A stretch of DNA of 64,000 nt from Artocarpus heterophyllus. Its lineage: Eukaryota; Streptophyta; Magnoliopsida; Rosales; Moraceae. Below are positions 1 through 12,465 of this stretch, in pieces. Location of the stretch: the NCBI GenBank assembly GCA_025403435.1, contig CM046345.1, positions 6,948,235 through 7,012,234 of the forward strand, read 5' to 3'. The position numbers and the translations under genes were made by a program. The notes under the pieces were generated by a model. That model ran no database searches, was not told the DNA's origin, and saw only the letters and a program-made list of their open reading frames with translations. Positions within the stretch are counted from its first letter, which is position 1. The number at the start of each line of letters is the position of its first letter.

Positions 1-50
1 ATTGTTTATAACTGAAAAAGTGATAGGAATCACTTTTGCCAAACAAGGGG
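1..50. mobile_element. Right end of a dispersed MITE (truncated by window edge)
   Basis: The first bases (ataactg..., then a CAAACAAGG end) match the right arm of the inverted-repeat family seen complete at 51338-51495 and elsewhere in this window. Only the right arm is inside the window. Confidence 0.5.
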
Positions 51-509
51 TTAATAAGTCGATATTATTCACCGGTATGTGAATTTAAATACTAATGAAG
101 ATGAGTTACGCATTAAAGATAAGAAAATATCGACGAACAATATCAAGAAGAAAATGTATATACAAATCATTCTTAAATGGAAGTATATAAAAAAGTTAAA
201 TGAAAGTATAAACGTAAAACAAAACCTCAAAGTGTCATTTTTGCCTTTGTTGGTGACTTATGTGTAAATCATGTAGGCTTAATTCTGTCTATTTAAAGAG
301 AAAATTGAAAATTTAAGAAACAAAATAAAGAGCTTTAAAAGTTTAAGGGAAGCTTTGAAAATTTAAAAATAAAATAATGATTTTTAAAATTTAATAAATA
401 AAATAATAAATTTTAAAAATTTAAAGTTAAGGAGAAGATTTTTAAAATTTAATTAGCAAAATAAGAGAGATGCCAAAGATTAAGGGTAGTCAAGTGTTAA
501 CGACGATGT
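51..509. other. AT-rich intergenic DNA with degenerate short repeats
   Basis: No gene seen. From about 295 to 460 the sequence repeats a degenerate AAAATTTAA / AATAAAATAAT theme, which looks like simple AT-rich repeat decay. It leads directly into the 5' side of the PPR pseudogene. Confidence 0.5.
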
Positions 510-585
510 GTGCAGCGCGAAATTTCTCATAAATGTTATAATTCTTGGACCCGCTCAGTGAGTCCAGGAGTTTTTTCTAACAGCC

Positions 586-2759
586 ATGAATCGAGCGAAA
601 AACATCCTCGTTTCCCTCCGACTCGCCAACTTGCTCCTCTCGACTCAGATTCACAACTCCACTCGGCCACCGTGTTCTCAGGCGATTTGTTTCTCTCAAA
701 TCTCTCCACTTGTTCCAAATCAATCTCTCGGTTCTCATTTCAGCAATAACCACCATCAAAAGCTGTTCTTTTCTGCAACACACAGCTCGGTCGTGGAACT
801 CGTCTTGACTAACGAGTGGTCCACTGAGTTGGAGAACGAATTAGCTAATTCGAACCTGGGATGGACCCACGAAAGAGTTATGTACGCTTTGAAGAAACCG
901 GATAGACAACCCACAAAAAGAAAGGGGCCGATTTTGACGAAAGGCCAAAAAAAATTTTAACTGGGTTAATAGTCTCTTTTTCTTAATTAAAAAACACGTT
1001 TTTTTATATATGTAAATTGTTTCAATTTTTTTCAAAACATTAAAAATAATGGCTATAGTAGGATAAAAAATCTCAACAAAATAAAAAGAAAAAAACTAAA
1101 ACTAATTTTATGTCTAAAAAATTTTTTTTGGTTCAAAATTATCCAAAAAAAAATGGACCATTTAGCAAAAAAGAATTTTGCCAGAAGGCCATTTTTCCAC
1201 AAAAGGCTTCTGATTTCTTTAATTGGGTGTGAGAAAAATGGGTTCATACCGAGTTCTTTAGTTTACAGCTTGTTGCTTAGGATCCTGGTTCTTAAGGATA
1301 TGAAAATGTTTTGGGTCACTCTGAAAAAAATGAAAGAAGAAGGCTTTTATATTGATGAAGAGACTTATAGGTCAATCTTTGGACGGTTAAGTAAGGAAAA
1401 GATGACTAACGATGTTGGGGCTTTGAGACACTTCAACACTAGGATGATTGAAGAGAATGCAATGGATAATGTTGTGAAGAAGATGGTTGATGTTGTTTTG
1501 GGTCTAGAATGGAGTGACGAGGTTGAGAAACAATTAGGGGAGATAATAGTTGACTTGCCTGACTTGTCGGATAATATTGTGATAAGGGTATTGAAGGGAC
1601 TTAGAAATTACCCATCAAAAGCTTGTAGCTTTTTTCATTGGGTGGGTCAGTATCAAGGCTTTGAACACAATTCCATCACTTATAATGTGGCTGCAAGGGT
1701 TCTTGGTTGGGGTGATTCGATCGGAGAATTTTGGGATATGATTGAGAATATGAAGGCTGCGGGTTATGATTTGGATTTTGACACTTACTTAAAGATTTCA
1801 AGGCAATTTCAGAAGAAAAAGATGATGGAGGGTGCGGTCAAGCTTTACGAGTTCATGATGGATGGCCCTTATAAGCCCTCGGATCTGGACTGCAGTTTGC
1901 TTTTATGGGGCATCTCGGTGGGTGATAATCCGGATTTGAGTTTGGCGTTTAGAGTTGCGAAGAAATATGAGTCCATGGAACGTACCCTTTCTAAGGCTGC
2001 TTATGATGGGATTCACAGGTCTTTGACAAGTGCAGGAAGTTTTGATGAGGCAGAAAAGATGATGAAAGTTATGAGAAATGCAGGGTATGAGCCAGACCTA
2101 CAGCCAATTGGTCTTTGGACTTCGTAAAGCAAGGAGGCTTGAAGAGGCTTGTCAAGTTCTAGATGACATGGAAGCAAATGGATGTACTCCCGATATTAAG
2201 ACTTGGACCATTTTGATTCAAGGGCATTGTTCAGCTGGTGAGTTGACAAGTTATTGATCTGTTTTGCAAAGATGATAGAAAAGAATTGCAATGCTGATGC
2301 GGATTTGTTGGATGTCTTGATAAAAGGTTTCCTCAGTCAGCAGAAGATAACGGCGCATATGATTTGCTTATTGAGTTGGTGGATAAAGCTCGTCTAAAAC
2401 CTTGGCAAGCGACATACAAGAATCTCATTGAAAAGCTGTTAGAAGTGAGGAAACTCGAAGAAGCAATGGACCTTCTTTGTTTGATGAAGAAACAAAAGTA
2501 CCCTCCCTACCCTGATCCTTTCGTTCCATACATCTCAAAGTTTGGGACCGTTGAGGATGCTGCTGAGTTTTTGAAGGCCTTGAGCGTGAAGGAATATCCA
2601 TCCCCCTTGGCTTATGTTCATGTTTTCAAGTCATTCTTTAAAGAAGGAAGATACTCTGAGGCCAAAGATCTGCTTTTTAAGTGCCCTCATCATATTCGCA
2701 AGCATCATGACATTTCCAAACTTTTTGGGTCCACACAGAGCAGCCCTGCTGCTGTTTGA
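586..2759 (+). pseudogene. Mitochondrial-type PPR protein, pseudogene
   Basis: The remains of one P-class pentatricopeptide repeat gene are spread over three frames. The start at 586 opens a Ser/Arg-rich N-terminus that looks like a mitochondrial presequence. Helical repeats typical of PPR proteins follow from about 1220 to 2100, continue in another frame from about 2101 to 2255, in a third to about 2360, and end at 2759. Breaks: (1) an insertion at 921-1196 brings a stop at 958-960; (2) just after it, near 1225-1235, the frame changes, consistent with loss of 2 bases in a short GT run; (3) a frameshift near 2100; (4) another near 2245; (5) another near 2350. The C-terminus (around a KHHDISKLFGS stretch) recalls the At3g02490/At3g48250/At5g15980 type of Arabidopsis PPR protein, which is recognition from memory. 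PPR proteins bind organellar RNA. No intron-like signals explain the frame changes, so I call it a pseudogene; sequencing error could explain one break but not all. Confidence 0.85.
921..1196. mobile_element. Short Mutator-like (MULE/MITE) insertion in the PPR pseudogene
   Basis: About 276 bp interrupts the PPR reading frame. It is flanked by a near-perfect 9-10 bp duplication, CCACAAAAAG at 911-920 and CCACAAAAGG at 1197-1206. The ends are imperfect inverted repeats around GGCC (left GGGGCCGATTTTGACGAAAG, right end complement with ATGGCCTTCTGGCAAAATTC). A 9-bp target duplication and GG-rich ends are typical of Mutator-like elements. It has no coding capacity. Confidence 0.7.
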
Positions 2760-3115
2760 TTTATATTTATCTTTTTATTTTACTGTAATTTATTGTTGCT
2801 AGGCGATAATACTTGACATGCAGTTACCGAACAATCCTTGTGAAATTACAGTTAGATGAAATGGCCAATCAATGCAAATTTCGGAAGGAATTTGGATTCG
2901 TTTTCTTTGTTTCAAGGCTTTGTTTAGGCCATGTGCATTGTGGGAGGTGAAAACTAGAATGCAGCTTCTTTACTCATTTTCCTTATACTCTTATTCTCAT
3001 TCTGCTAATATCAACGTCATTACAAGAAAACTCGGAGCCACAAACTATAAGTGAATTCAATCTGGCAGTTGCTCATTAAACTACATTATTTACAAAACTG
3101 AAAAAGGTTGTAAAT
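2760..3115. other. Intergenic space between convergent PPR pseudogene and PCH2
   Basis: About 350 bp between the stop of the PPR remnant (+) and the stop of PCH2 (-). It should hold the 3' UTR of PCH2 and the old 3' UTR of the PPR gene. The short ORF at 2872-3054 has no recognisable content. Confidence 0.6.
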
Positions 3116-6100
3116 TCAGTCGGGCAGCTCGGAACGTTCCCTCTTTGCAGTATCTATCATTGCAGACAAGAACTTGCCAGGATCACAACTGTAGGGATTT
3201 GAAAGAGCAGCATGTGCCAAGAATGGAAGCTTTCTCAAATACCGTCCACTCAATCCCTTTGCAAGATAATACCAAAATCAATTCAATGGTCGAGTCAACT
3301 TTAGGAAATTTGATTTTAATTTAGTAGGCATTTGAAGGATATTTTGACCCTCACCTCGCACGCTTCTGCAGCTTCAAGCAATTGTTTGCACAAGTGAATT
3401 GTCTCGGTTTCCTGATTCTCGTGCATATTCAACTTCTCTTTCAAACTAGTATAGGTTGGAAGCATAAATTGATCACAATCCTACAAAATTGTCAGCTTTA
3501 GTTAGCACAGTTTCGAAGCTCGTCTGGTCCAAAGCAAGGAAGGCTTCTTTTTCTTACAAGTATAAAAGTTTTGTATACATACTCTCTTAACAAAGTGAGA
3601 AATTCATACCCGAATGCAGGATGATATTCCTGTCCGTACAAGTTCCTGCAAGCAGCTTCTTAGAATTTCATAACGAGCTTGAAGAGTTGGAGGACCAACA
3701 TATGCCTTGATATCAGCTCGATCAATAAATGCAATATCTGCCACCCAACAAAATTAGCAAGGCCACACATGCTAAACGTGTGGTAATACTTCTCACGCAG
3801 TCAATGAAATAAATAAGCAGCAAAGTAGGATTGATAATTTCAGAAACAAATTAAATAAGCGGAAAGACAACAAACTATCAATAGAGAGCTTCACATCATA
3901 TTCAAAATTCTGATAAAATGTCAGATTGCAAAATTTACCGCTATGACTGTAAGAACGCAATTATGCAACAGTGAAGAGCTTACATAATCTAATATCTAAT
4001 GAGAAATATCATAGGCATTCTACAGATACGTAAAAGTGATTTGCATAAAATTATGTTACTTTAATGGAAGGATGGTGAAGAAAACTAGACGAGAGAAGGG
4101 GGCAGTGTATAGCATGCACACTTCAAATACAAGATTCACTCGGTTGGAAAATCAATCTTGGGCTTACCAATGGCAGTAGTGATGTTGGACGTGGTCAAAA
4201 TTATCACATTTGGAGATGATTTCAATTTGTCAATCTGAGTCAGTAGTGCATTCACAACCTGAAATGCCAATTTTAGAATGCGATGAAATCAAAATTGAAT
4301 TAGCATTCAGCTTATCCAAAATATTTTGTTTCTGAAAAAAGTTGAATAACTAATGTGGTATTTTGAAGGTCAGGGAGCCATTCTGTGAAGGGGAGGTTGG
4401 GGGGACAGTACCCTGATAGAATCTGAAGGTTCAGAACCAGAAAGAGCAGCCTTTCTAGCAGCAGCAAGACTTTCAACTTCATCTGCAGCATCATCATATG
4501 TAATTGTAACTAGAAGCTAGATGAACAAAAGATGACTTTTAAGTTTAAAAGCTCTGAAAAATTAAGCTCACCGATCAAAACAAATACCAGATTGTTTTCT
4601 TCCTCCACCATTTCTTGAATTTTCTGGAAAAGCTTTGAAACCTATCAAAGCAAAGCATGAGCACCATGAACTAAATTCAATCCTTAAGATTAGCTTGTTG
4701 CTTAACTAGTTAGCTTATTTAATCTTTGTTTGCAATTTCAAAAGGAAGATATTTTCCAAGTTAGAATATACCCGGAATCAGTAGGCAGACAACACTATGA
4801 TCAAAAATTACACAGAATCAAACCATTCTATTCTCAACCTTAATTTTCTATGGAGAAGGCCTCTACCAAGAAACTGAAATAAGCTCAAAACGCTTCCATG
4901 AGAGATTAAAGTTGCTCATTTTTTTTCAATTAATCGTTACACATTAAGATTTTGAAGACCAAGTTAACGATTACATACCAACTTGCCACTCTCAGAAAAC
5001 CATTTACTAAACAAAGAATGTGCATTAACTTCAACCAACTGGCACTGTGGATATCTGTAAGCAAGACAACAATTAGTAAAGATGCAGATCAAAACTTCAT
5101 TCAATAGAGTTGCTACTCATTGGGATATATACAACAAACCTGGAATTAAAACGTATAGACAGCTTTTGAGCCAATGCTTTGCATAAAGAAGTTTTCCCAG
5201 TACCTGGAGGTCCATGTAGAAGCACAATGCTGCGAAATTTAAACAATGAACTAATAAATAGTGAAAGCTTCTATCCGAATTTTAAGCATTTTACTTCACT
5301 GATGCGAATTCTAAAGCTTTTAACATCAGACAAAAACATTAGCAAATTTACAAAGCATTCCTTACCGATTCCATGAAACGAGCAAAGGATTCACACCCTT
5401 TTCAGTAAAGAGCAATGCACTTGCTGCATATCGCAGCAACCTTTTCTTTAAACCAGGTTCATAGATTAAGCTGCAAAAGAACAAATGAAAATGTCACTAC
5501 ATCGATTCTTTTCCAAACTATTAAGGGCAAAAGAATAGTTGGAAACAAACCTTTCCCACATGCCATCAAATTCCTTAGCAGGAAGAATCCATTCATTGAA
5601 ACTGGCAAGTTGTCCATCCCCACTTATTTCCTCACACGGCCCTTCCTCACTAAGCTGGGGAAAGAGTACCATGAAGTGTAAAGATGGAGGTTCAGTGAAA
5701 AAAATGAGTTTCAAAACTTTCAGATGGCCAAGCATAACCTTCTCAGATTTGCCACTAGATGAAACTAAAATGCAGGATAATGAAAGAACCAATAAAATGA
5801 GCAATCAACTACACAATTGTCCGTGTAAAATCGGGAAATTTTCCATGCAATTCTTTTCGGAACAACAAATGTACGAAAGCGAGGATGTCAAAAAACTGTC
5901 AGCTACAAAGTTTTACCTGAAAGACGTGGACGACAGGCTTGACTTGCCAGAACAAAAGAATGTCATGGTTCTGCACCCATTCCTCTACAAATACAAACAG
6001 TCCAGAATCACAAACCAGAAAATGCCAAAAACACTCTAGCAGTTTTACAGATTTATCAGCAACTCTTTTTTTATTAGATATAGATAACTAGAAATTGTTA

Positions 6101-6890
6101 AAATCAAGATGATTAACAGTTTCAAATTTAATTTTAATCTGTCTACCCTCATACATGCTAAAAAAATATCTATATATATATAAATAAATAAAATGACCAA
6201 AAATAATTTATATAAAATAAAGCATACCTGTGTCACAGATATTAATACTTTGGACATTTTCTGTGAGAAACAGGTCGTCAAGGGGCACATCAATAGGTCC
6301 ATCTTCATAGCTCAAGCTCCTCTTCTCAAGCATTCTCAACATTTAAAAAAAAAAAAGCAAAGCTCATTAATTTTCTTTAGCTCTTTCAAGCAATCTAAGA
6401 ATTCAATAATACGAATAATCAAACAACAAAAATACCCAATAACCCATAATAAGTCGTAGTGAAATTTTCGGCCAAAATTTTGCAAGTTAAATCACACATA
6501 AAATCATATCGTTCCCAAAAAAAATAAATAAACAAAATAAAAAACACTTACTTCTCCACAGCCAAACGGACATCTTCAATCCTAGCGGTGCTCGAGGGTT
6601 TTAGGCAGACTTCAACTGGAACCCACAACAACAAAAACACCATTTTTCAGATTTATTTAAAAAAAAAAAAAAAACACACACACACACACACACACAACAA
6701 ATCGAAAGAATTTCGAAACGATGGCTTAATTGATTATGGCGACGATTGAGAACATCTGGTACTTACCGGAAACGAGGAATTTGTCTTGAGGGAGTGTTGG
6801 AGGAGGGGGAGATGGTGGGACGACGCCGTTTTGGTCGGACATTTGGGCCTCTTGAGGGTTTTGCAGCGAAATCTCCATGGTAGCGTCCAT
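3116..6890 (-). CDS. PCH2: Pachytene checkpoint protein 2 homolog (TRIP13/PCH2 AAA+ ATPase)
   Basis: An AAA+ remodelling ATPase that in eukaryotes acts on HORMA-domain proteins (meiotic axis proteins, MAD2) in meiosis and the spindle checkpoint. Fourteen exons with GT-AG borders join in frame: 6890-6767, 6615-6552, 6334-6228, 5984-5917, 5654-5551, 5470-5366, 5229-5140, 5054-4979, 4641-4572, 4482-4412, 4258-4168, 3737-3610, 3480-3355, 3256-3116. They total 1365 nt, or 454 aa, close to the plant family length. The start at 6890 is the first in-frame ATG; only a TTG lies upstream in that frame. Walker A GPPGTGKT is at residues 197-204, Walker B ends in D270-E271, a sensor-1 type TTSN is at 315-318, and IDRAD follows it. 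The N-terminal part (residues 1-190) corresponds to the substrate-recognition domain. No disabling change is seen; the gene looks intact. It lies tail-to-tail with the PPR pseudogene. Confidence 0.95.
6658..6698. repeat. A-tract plus (CA)n microsatellite in PCH2 intron 1
   Basis: A run of As followed by about 11 CA units inside the first PCH2 intron (6616-6766). Confidence 0.85.
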
Positions 6891-8627
6891 TTTTGGGTCG
6901 GAGGGACTAGGGATTATTGTGTGGAGCTCATCACATAGGATCGATAGGAAGATAGCTTCGGTGGTGAAGTGGGGCCAAGGCCAAGCCAAACCCTAGGGGA
7001 AGAAAAACAGAGGACGACGAGAAGTTCCTTTGAAAATGGGCGGGAAAAAATGCGTGAATTTTCAAGAAAATATTTATTTCAAGGAATAAACTCATTAATA
7101 GTACTTTTGGAAAGAAAAAATTAACTTCATCTCGTAAATAATGCATAAATTATTTTTTTATAAATAGTTTTTATGTTAAAATTTATACTAAATTTATCTT
7201 TAAACTAAAAAAAAAAACTAAAATTAGTTATATTATTAAATAAATATATAAAAAACATTAAATATGTAAAATTGTATTAAATTTGTAGTCCTTGAACTAA
7301 AAAAAATACCAAAATTAATTTCCTTGCTATACAAATTTGACAATTTTTTTTATCTATTTAAACAAATATATTACTTTAATAATTTTTTAGAGTGAGCATA
7401 TTTTACCCGACCATATTAATAAATAATCAGCAATTGATTTTTAAATTTCAGATTAACAAATTTATAAATTTGTAAATCTCAATTTATTTTCAATTTATCT
7501 TTTTGTTAATAGTTGTTTTTACTAATTTGTATTCCTATTAATCGATCACTTTTGTTATTTTCTTAGTAAAAAGCGTCAAATTCGGGTAAAAAGACAAATT
7601 ACAAATAAATTGAATTAAAAAAAACCTTTTTAAACAAAACAAAACATTGGCACCAAACACATTCAAAATTCAACTAAAAAGGCAATACTTGTATATATCT
7701 TAACTGCACATTTGAAATCTTTTAATACCAAATTAAGGAACAAAAGTTCTTTAATATACCAAAATATATGTCACTATTATTTTCTAACATTGTTTTATGC
7801 ACTACAATAAGAAATAAAAAATAATATTTTTACTTAAAGTTGTTCATATGTTTAACAGGTGTAAGTAGAATCACTCTTTTCTTTTTAGTTGAAAGACTAC
7901 ATATATGGTGCAACTTTACATGTTTAGTGTTATATATATATACACACATATATATAACTAATTTTAGCATATATTTTTTTAATTTAGGCATAAAATAGAG
8001 TATAAATTTTAACACATAGACTCTTTATAGAGAGAAGATAATCTAGGGACTATTTGTAAGAGAAAATTAACTTTTTCCATCTAGAATTTAATAAGAGGAC
8101 TATTTATAAGACACCTTTTGAGTTTATGGACTATTTGTAAGACAAAAAATTCACTACATAGATTAATTCTAGAGAGAAAAGAGCTAAAGGACTATCCATG
8201 AATTTATTCCTTATCTTAACTATATCAATTACTTTTTGGACTACTTTAATTAATGCCTCCAATTATGTCACTAATCTGGCAGCAGTCGTTAAATACAAAT
8301 TGCATCACTTACTACTCTCATAAAATGTTTGACAAACGAGTTAATACTAAGCATGGTCAAAGTTTGCTCCGCTAGTGAAAATTTTCTATCTGTCAAAGTG
8401 GAAGGAATTTAACTGAAAGGATTTTCTGCTAACAAATCAAAGTTTAGAAGTTTTGCATAGAGCGTCTTAAAATTTGAGTGAGTAAAGCAACATTAACGGA
8501 TTAATGTTACAATTAGAAAAATTTATAAAAATAATAGATTAATAACAAATCCCTGACTTCACCTTTTTAAAATTCTACATTTATAACATCGCTAATTGGG
8601 ATCTCAAAAAAAGGTAAGGATTTTTTT
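6891..8627. other. PCH2 upstream region and AT-rich intergenic DNA
   Basis: The first 100-150 bp should be the PCH2 5' UTR and promoter. The rest is very AT-rich, with long A and T runs and a (TA)n stretch near 7930-7955. Around 8030-8200 a short theme (GGACTATTTGTAAGA) recurs several times in degenerate form. No gene seen. Confidence 0.5.
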
Positions 8628-9047
8628 TACACTAACACTTTGTTTGGTAGGAGAGATAGAGAGTATGAAGGATAGAGAGACTTAAAGGAATTGAGAATAG
8701 GAAGGATAAAGAGGATTATAGAAATCTTTTATGTTGTTTGGTAGAACGGAAGGAGAATTGAGAGCATAAATGATAGATATTTATGAAATTACTATATAGT
8801 ACATTTATTAATATTTGTTAATTATTCATTTAGAGGGTAAAATAGTCTTGTAAAAACTTAAAATGAATGATTGCTTAATTCTTTTCCTTGATGGAAGGAT
8901 CTAATTTAGTGGACTATGGGGTTGGGGGGGACGATATCCCTTCATCTCTTTTCTCCTTCCTCCTTTCTCTCCAACCAAACAAAGAACTAAACCTCTCATT
9001 CTATCTCTCTCCCTCCATCCCTCTCCCTCTTACCAAATGTAGTGTAA
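8628..9047. mobile_element. MITE with long purine/pyrimidine-biased inverted arms
   Basis: Left end TTACACTAACACTTTGTTTG, right end complementary (CAAATGTAGTGTAA). Just inside, the left arm is purine-rich (GGTAGGAGAGATAGAGAG) and the right arm pyrimidine-rich (CTCTCCCTCTTACC), so the element folds into an imperfect hairpin about 420 bp long. No coding capacity and no clear target duplication. The class is uncertain (hAT-like by general look). Confidence 0.6.
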
Positions 9048-9248
9048 AGCAATATGAATTTATTAATGTTCAATAACTTCAATTTAAAAGTTTTAGTTTT
9101 TATAAATAAAACACTGAATTTCAAAATATATATTATAATTGTGGTTCAATAGCTAGCTAATATTAAGTAATAGATCAAAATGTCCCATAATTTTCACACA
9201 AAATACACCTAAAACTCCTCCAAATTAAAAGTTTGAATTCCAACTTAG

Positions 9249-9395
9249 TTGTTGTTTGGCGGTTACAACCAACAAACGATGTAAAGCTCTCAGCAGCTAC
9301 AATATAAAGTAAAAAGTTGCTACAGTGTAAATCTATCAAATACTATAGTTTTTGAACTAATATTTTCAGTTCCAATCGCTCTCCCAAACACCCTT
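9249..9395. mobile_element. Dispersed inverted-repeat MITE (copy near 9.3 kb)
   Basis: Starts near TTGTTTGGCGGTTACAACC and ends near CCAAACACCCTTA. The core holds GTAAAGCTCTCAGCAGCTACAAT and TTGCTACAGTGTAAA, the hallmark motifs shared with the other copies in this window. Confidence 0.6.
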
Positions 9396-9667
9396 AATAA
9401 CTTATGTTCAAAGTCCATTGATACAAATTGCGAACATTCAATATCGAGAAACAAAAAATAGTCAGCATGGATTTACTTGATTGATTTTGAGTTTTCATCA
9501 TGAGAAATTCAGCTCGTCGGTTTTATCATCGACAGACTTAAAACAGATCATAATTGACCAATCAACTGTAATTTATTATGTTAATATATTTGCTCCGCCT
9601 TTGAGAGAGCGAAATATGATTGCTTTGTTGAGGTCAAGACCATTTAGCACCATAATGAAAGATAATT

Positions 9668-9765
9668 AGGTGTTTGACTAAAGCTCTCAATGCTACAATA
9701 TAAAACAAAAGTTTGTAACACTGTAAACCTCTCACATATAACAATGCACTGTTTCAATTTTATGG
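9668..9765. mobile_element. Dispersed MITE, partial copy
   Basis: GGTGTTTGACTAAAGCTCTCAATGCTACAAT followed by TTTGTAACACTGTAAACCTCTCACATATAAC. The core motifs match the 9249-9395 copy, but the right end is not clear. Confidence 0.45.
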
Positions 9766-10090
9766 ATTTAACTCTTCTCCTAAAACCCTAAACTCAAATA
9801 ATTATCAACTTTTTTTTAGAATGAATAACTAATCACTGTTCTTGACTTTTATTTTTATATACAATCCTTTATGAAGTTAAAAACCAATGGCATTTTTAGC
9901 ACCCTCAGTTACATGGGAAATCATCTTTAATCTTCAACCACACGTTAGAGAATTGAACCTGATGTTTGACAATGGAGATTAACAGACAGACATCAAACCA
10001 TACCCCACAAACAGAACAAAATATCTTATATCCTATCCAAAAAGCCACTCATAGTTAGGTTTTCATGACATTCTTGGGAATGGGGGAAAA

Positions 10091-12451
10091 TGTAACGCCC
10101 CTATATGGGGGTTAACAGTTTTTAATGAGATAAAATAAAAATAAATAATAAAAGTAAAACCTTAAAAATAAAATTTGCCCGGGACTTAAATGAAAACTCT
10201 CAACTCAAAAATAAAAATATAAACGACAATTAAACCACAGTTTAATGTAGCACCTTAAATTTAATAATATAAACTGTTGTCATCATCATTTTAACCCTCA
10301 TCACATTGTAATACAGTCACAGAAAGTAACAATTGATGCTTACATTATCATGAAGAACATTCTCAACAATTGAAGCAGTCCCAATGTAATATAGCTACAT
10401 CACTTCCTCAACTATATTTCTCGTAGCCACCTCACACTTAGTGAGTCCTGAAAAGATATAAACATAAGGGTATGAGCAACACTATGCTCAGTAGAGAAAA
10501 CCATTACTCACCTTTAGGTTTTTATCATTACCACATTAAAACCTGCATGGTTAGTAAGTCACATCATATTTCAGATTATGAGGTTTATTATGATCACATC
10601 TTATGGATACCGTAGTTAATCATTACCAAGTGTCATAATTACACATTTATACAAATATTACCAATCATCATTGTTCCTAGGTATCCATGTTAAATTGAGT
10701 ATCACTCAACTCATCGAAACCCAAATGGGCGCACTTGATCACCCTATAAACATTCCAAGGGTGTTCCGGTGAGGGGACATCAAGCCCCGAGTCCTCACCA
10801 AATCGATTCCTGTACAGTGTGTTCTGGGACTTTCAACCCAAGGAAGCGTCATCGCCTTCCCCCTACTTTACCTTTTAGGGTATTCATGCCCAAGGACGTA
10901 ACCGTCGCCCTTTTCATGTCTCACAATTTCTCTATATTAAATCATTATTAATAGAGTTAATTTTCCTAACCATGCTTCTCAATTTATAACATGTGTCAAT
11001 TCATTATGTTCCTCGCCGTACAATACAAGACGAGTCCATGTCATAGTTTCATATGTGATACACATATAATATCAGTTCAACATAGATATATATATATTGC
11101 GGCAAAACAATCAATTTTAATTCTATAAAAACCTCACAAAAGATGAGTAATAGAATCCCTACCTTTCAAGCTTATCAACAATCTTTTAATCCTGGAATCA
11201 GTTAACGTTAGCTCCATACTCCCTTGATCCTAAGGCGTGCATAAGGACAATTAAAACTAAAGCACAACATACAACTACATTCATAAATAAATCATGTGTA
11301 AACCTATCTTACTAGTATGCCATTAAAGCTTTTATATAAATCTCTTTCGAATACCACAGTAAACAATTTTTGTCTTAACACAATATAAAATGTGAACAAG
11401 TAATCTATATGTTTTAGTCCCTAATAAGATTCATCAATCACTTAGGATAATATTGGAAAGGTTGCAAGACATTAAAGAATTAGGTGGTGAGCAAAGATGG
11501 GTTCTTGGTTCAGGTTAGCAGCTGGTATACCATAACAAACTGGCAGATTTACTAGTTTCCAATACAAAAATTAAATAATTCTTAGAAAATAAAATACAAC
11601 TCCGATTTAGGTTTATGATAGCTCGTTAGAAAGCCTAGGATGCTACTTTTCAAATATGCAAACCAATTCATAAAATTCATTTTAATTTAATCTTAGAATT
11701 TCAAGAAATAACCACTGCCCATAGAGGTATTACAAAGTTTAACAATATAAATTTTCTGTCTAGGGCATATACACTTAGACTTCATACATATGCTCCAAAA
11801 TAGCAACAAACATATACTTAGGTTTAAGAACGCAAATTTGAATAATCCTTTAGTATAAAAGAAAATTTATAAATGAAAGACTAAATTTGTTCATAAGATT
11901 CTAACCTCGGATTATGGTTAGTTGGAAGCTTGAAATGGCTTCAAAACAGGTTCCTTTACTTCGGTATGACTGAAATTTTTGCTCAAATGGAGGTGATGGT
12001 GGCTGATTTTTATGGCTGCCTTGAAGAAGTTCTCTAAGTATTTTGCTTCAGCAAAGAAATGAGAAGAAGAGTGTGGGAACCGTGGAAGAGAAAGGAAGAA
12101 AAGATGAAGTCTTTGAAAAGAAGTGATAGAAACAATTATAGAGGAGACATGTTGAAGCATGTCACGGAGGAAATAAAGAAAATGAGGGTCAAGAGTAGTT
12201 GGAAAAGATATCCTTATGTCTCATCTAAAGACTTTAACACACATAATGCCAATATGACATTTTTGAGATTTATTAGAAGTTCTAAGGCTTTTTAGTAATC
12301 ATACTAAATAAATATAGGAGAATTTTAGAAAACTTAAAAATAGATAAAAATAAATATTATAAAATAAATTTAAATGAAGCAATTTTTTTTTTATACATTA
12401 AAAATTAATTTAATTACCTCAATACCCGTTAGGAGAATAATGGGTGTCACA
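10091..12451 (-). repeat. 3' LTR of the 9.1-kb element (element orientation)
   Basis: 2361 bp, TG...CA ends. Several short ORFs inside (10769-10951, 11918-12160, 12059-12295) recur exactly in the other LTR and look like chance frames, not genes. A transcription end would be expected here in element orientation, but I cannot pinpoint it. Confidence 0.92.
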
Positions 12452-12465
12452 GCTCTACCCCCCTT
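12452..12465 (-). promoter_or_regulatory. Polypurine tract of the 9.1-kb element
   Basis: On the minus strand AAGGGGGGTAGAGC directly abuts the TGTGACACC start of the 3' LTR. This is the expected place and composition for the plus-strand primer. Confidence 0.75.

Noticed and set aside
10769..12295. Short ORFs in the LTR (10769-10951, 11918-12160, 12059-12295) repeated exactly at 17524-19050
   Set aside because: They are identical because the LTRs are identical. They are short, overlap on opposite strands, and show no domain.
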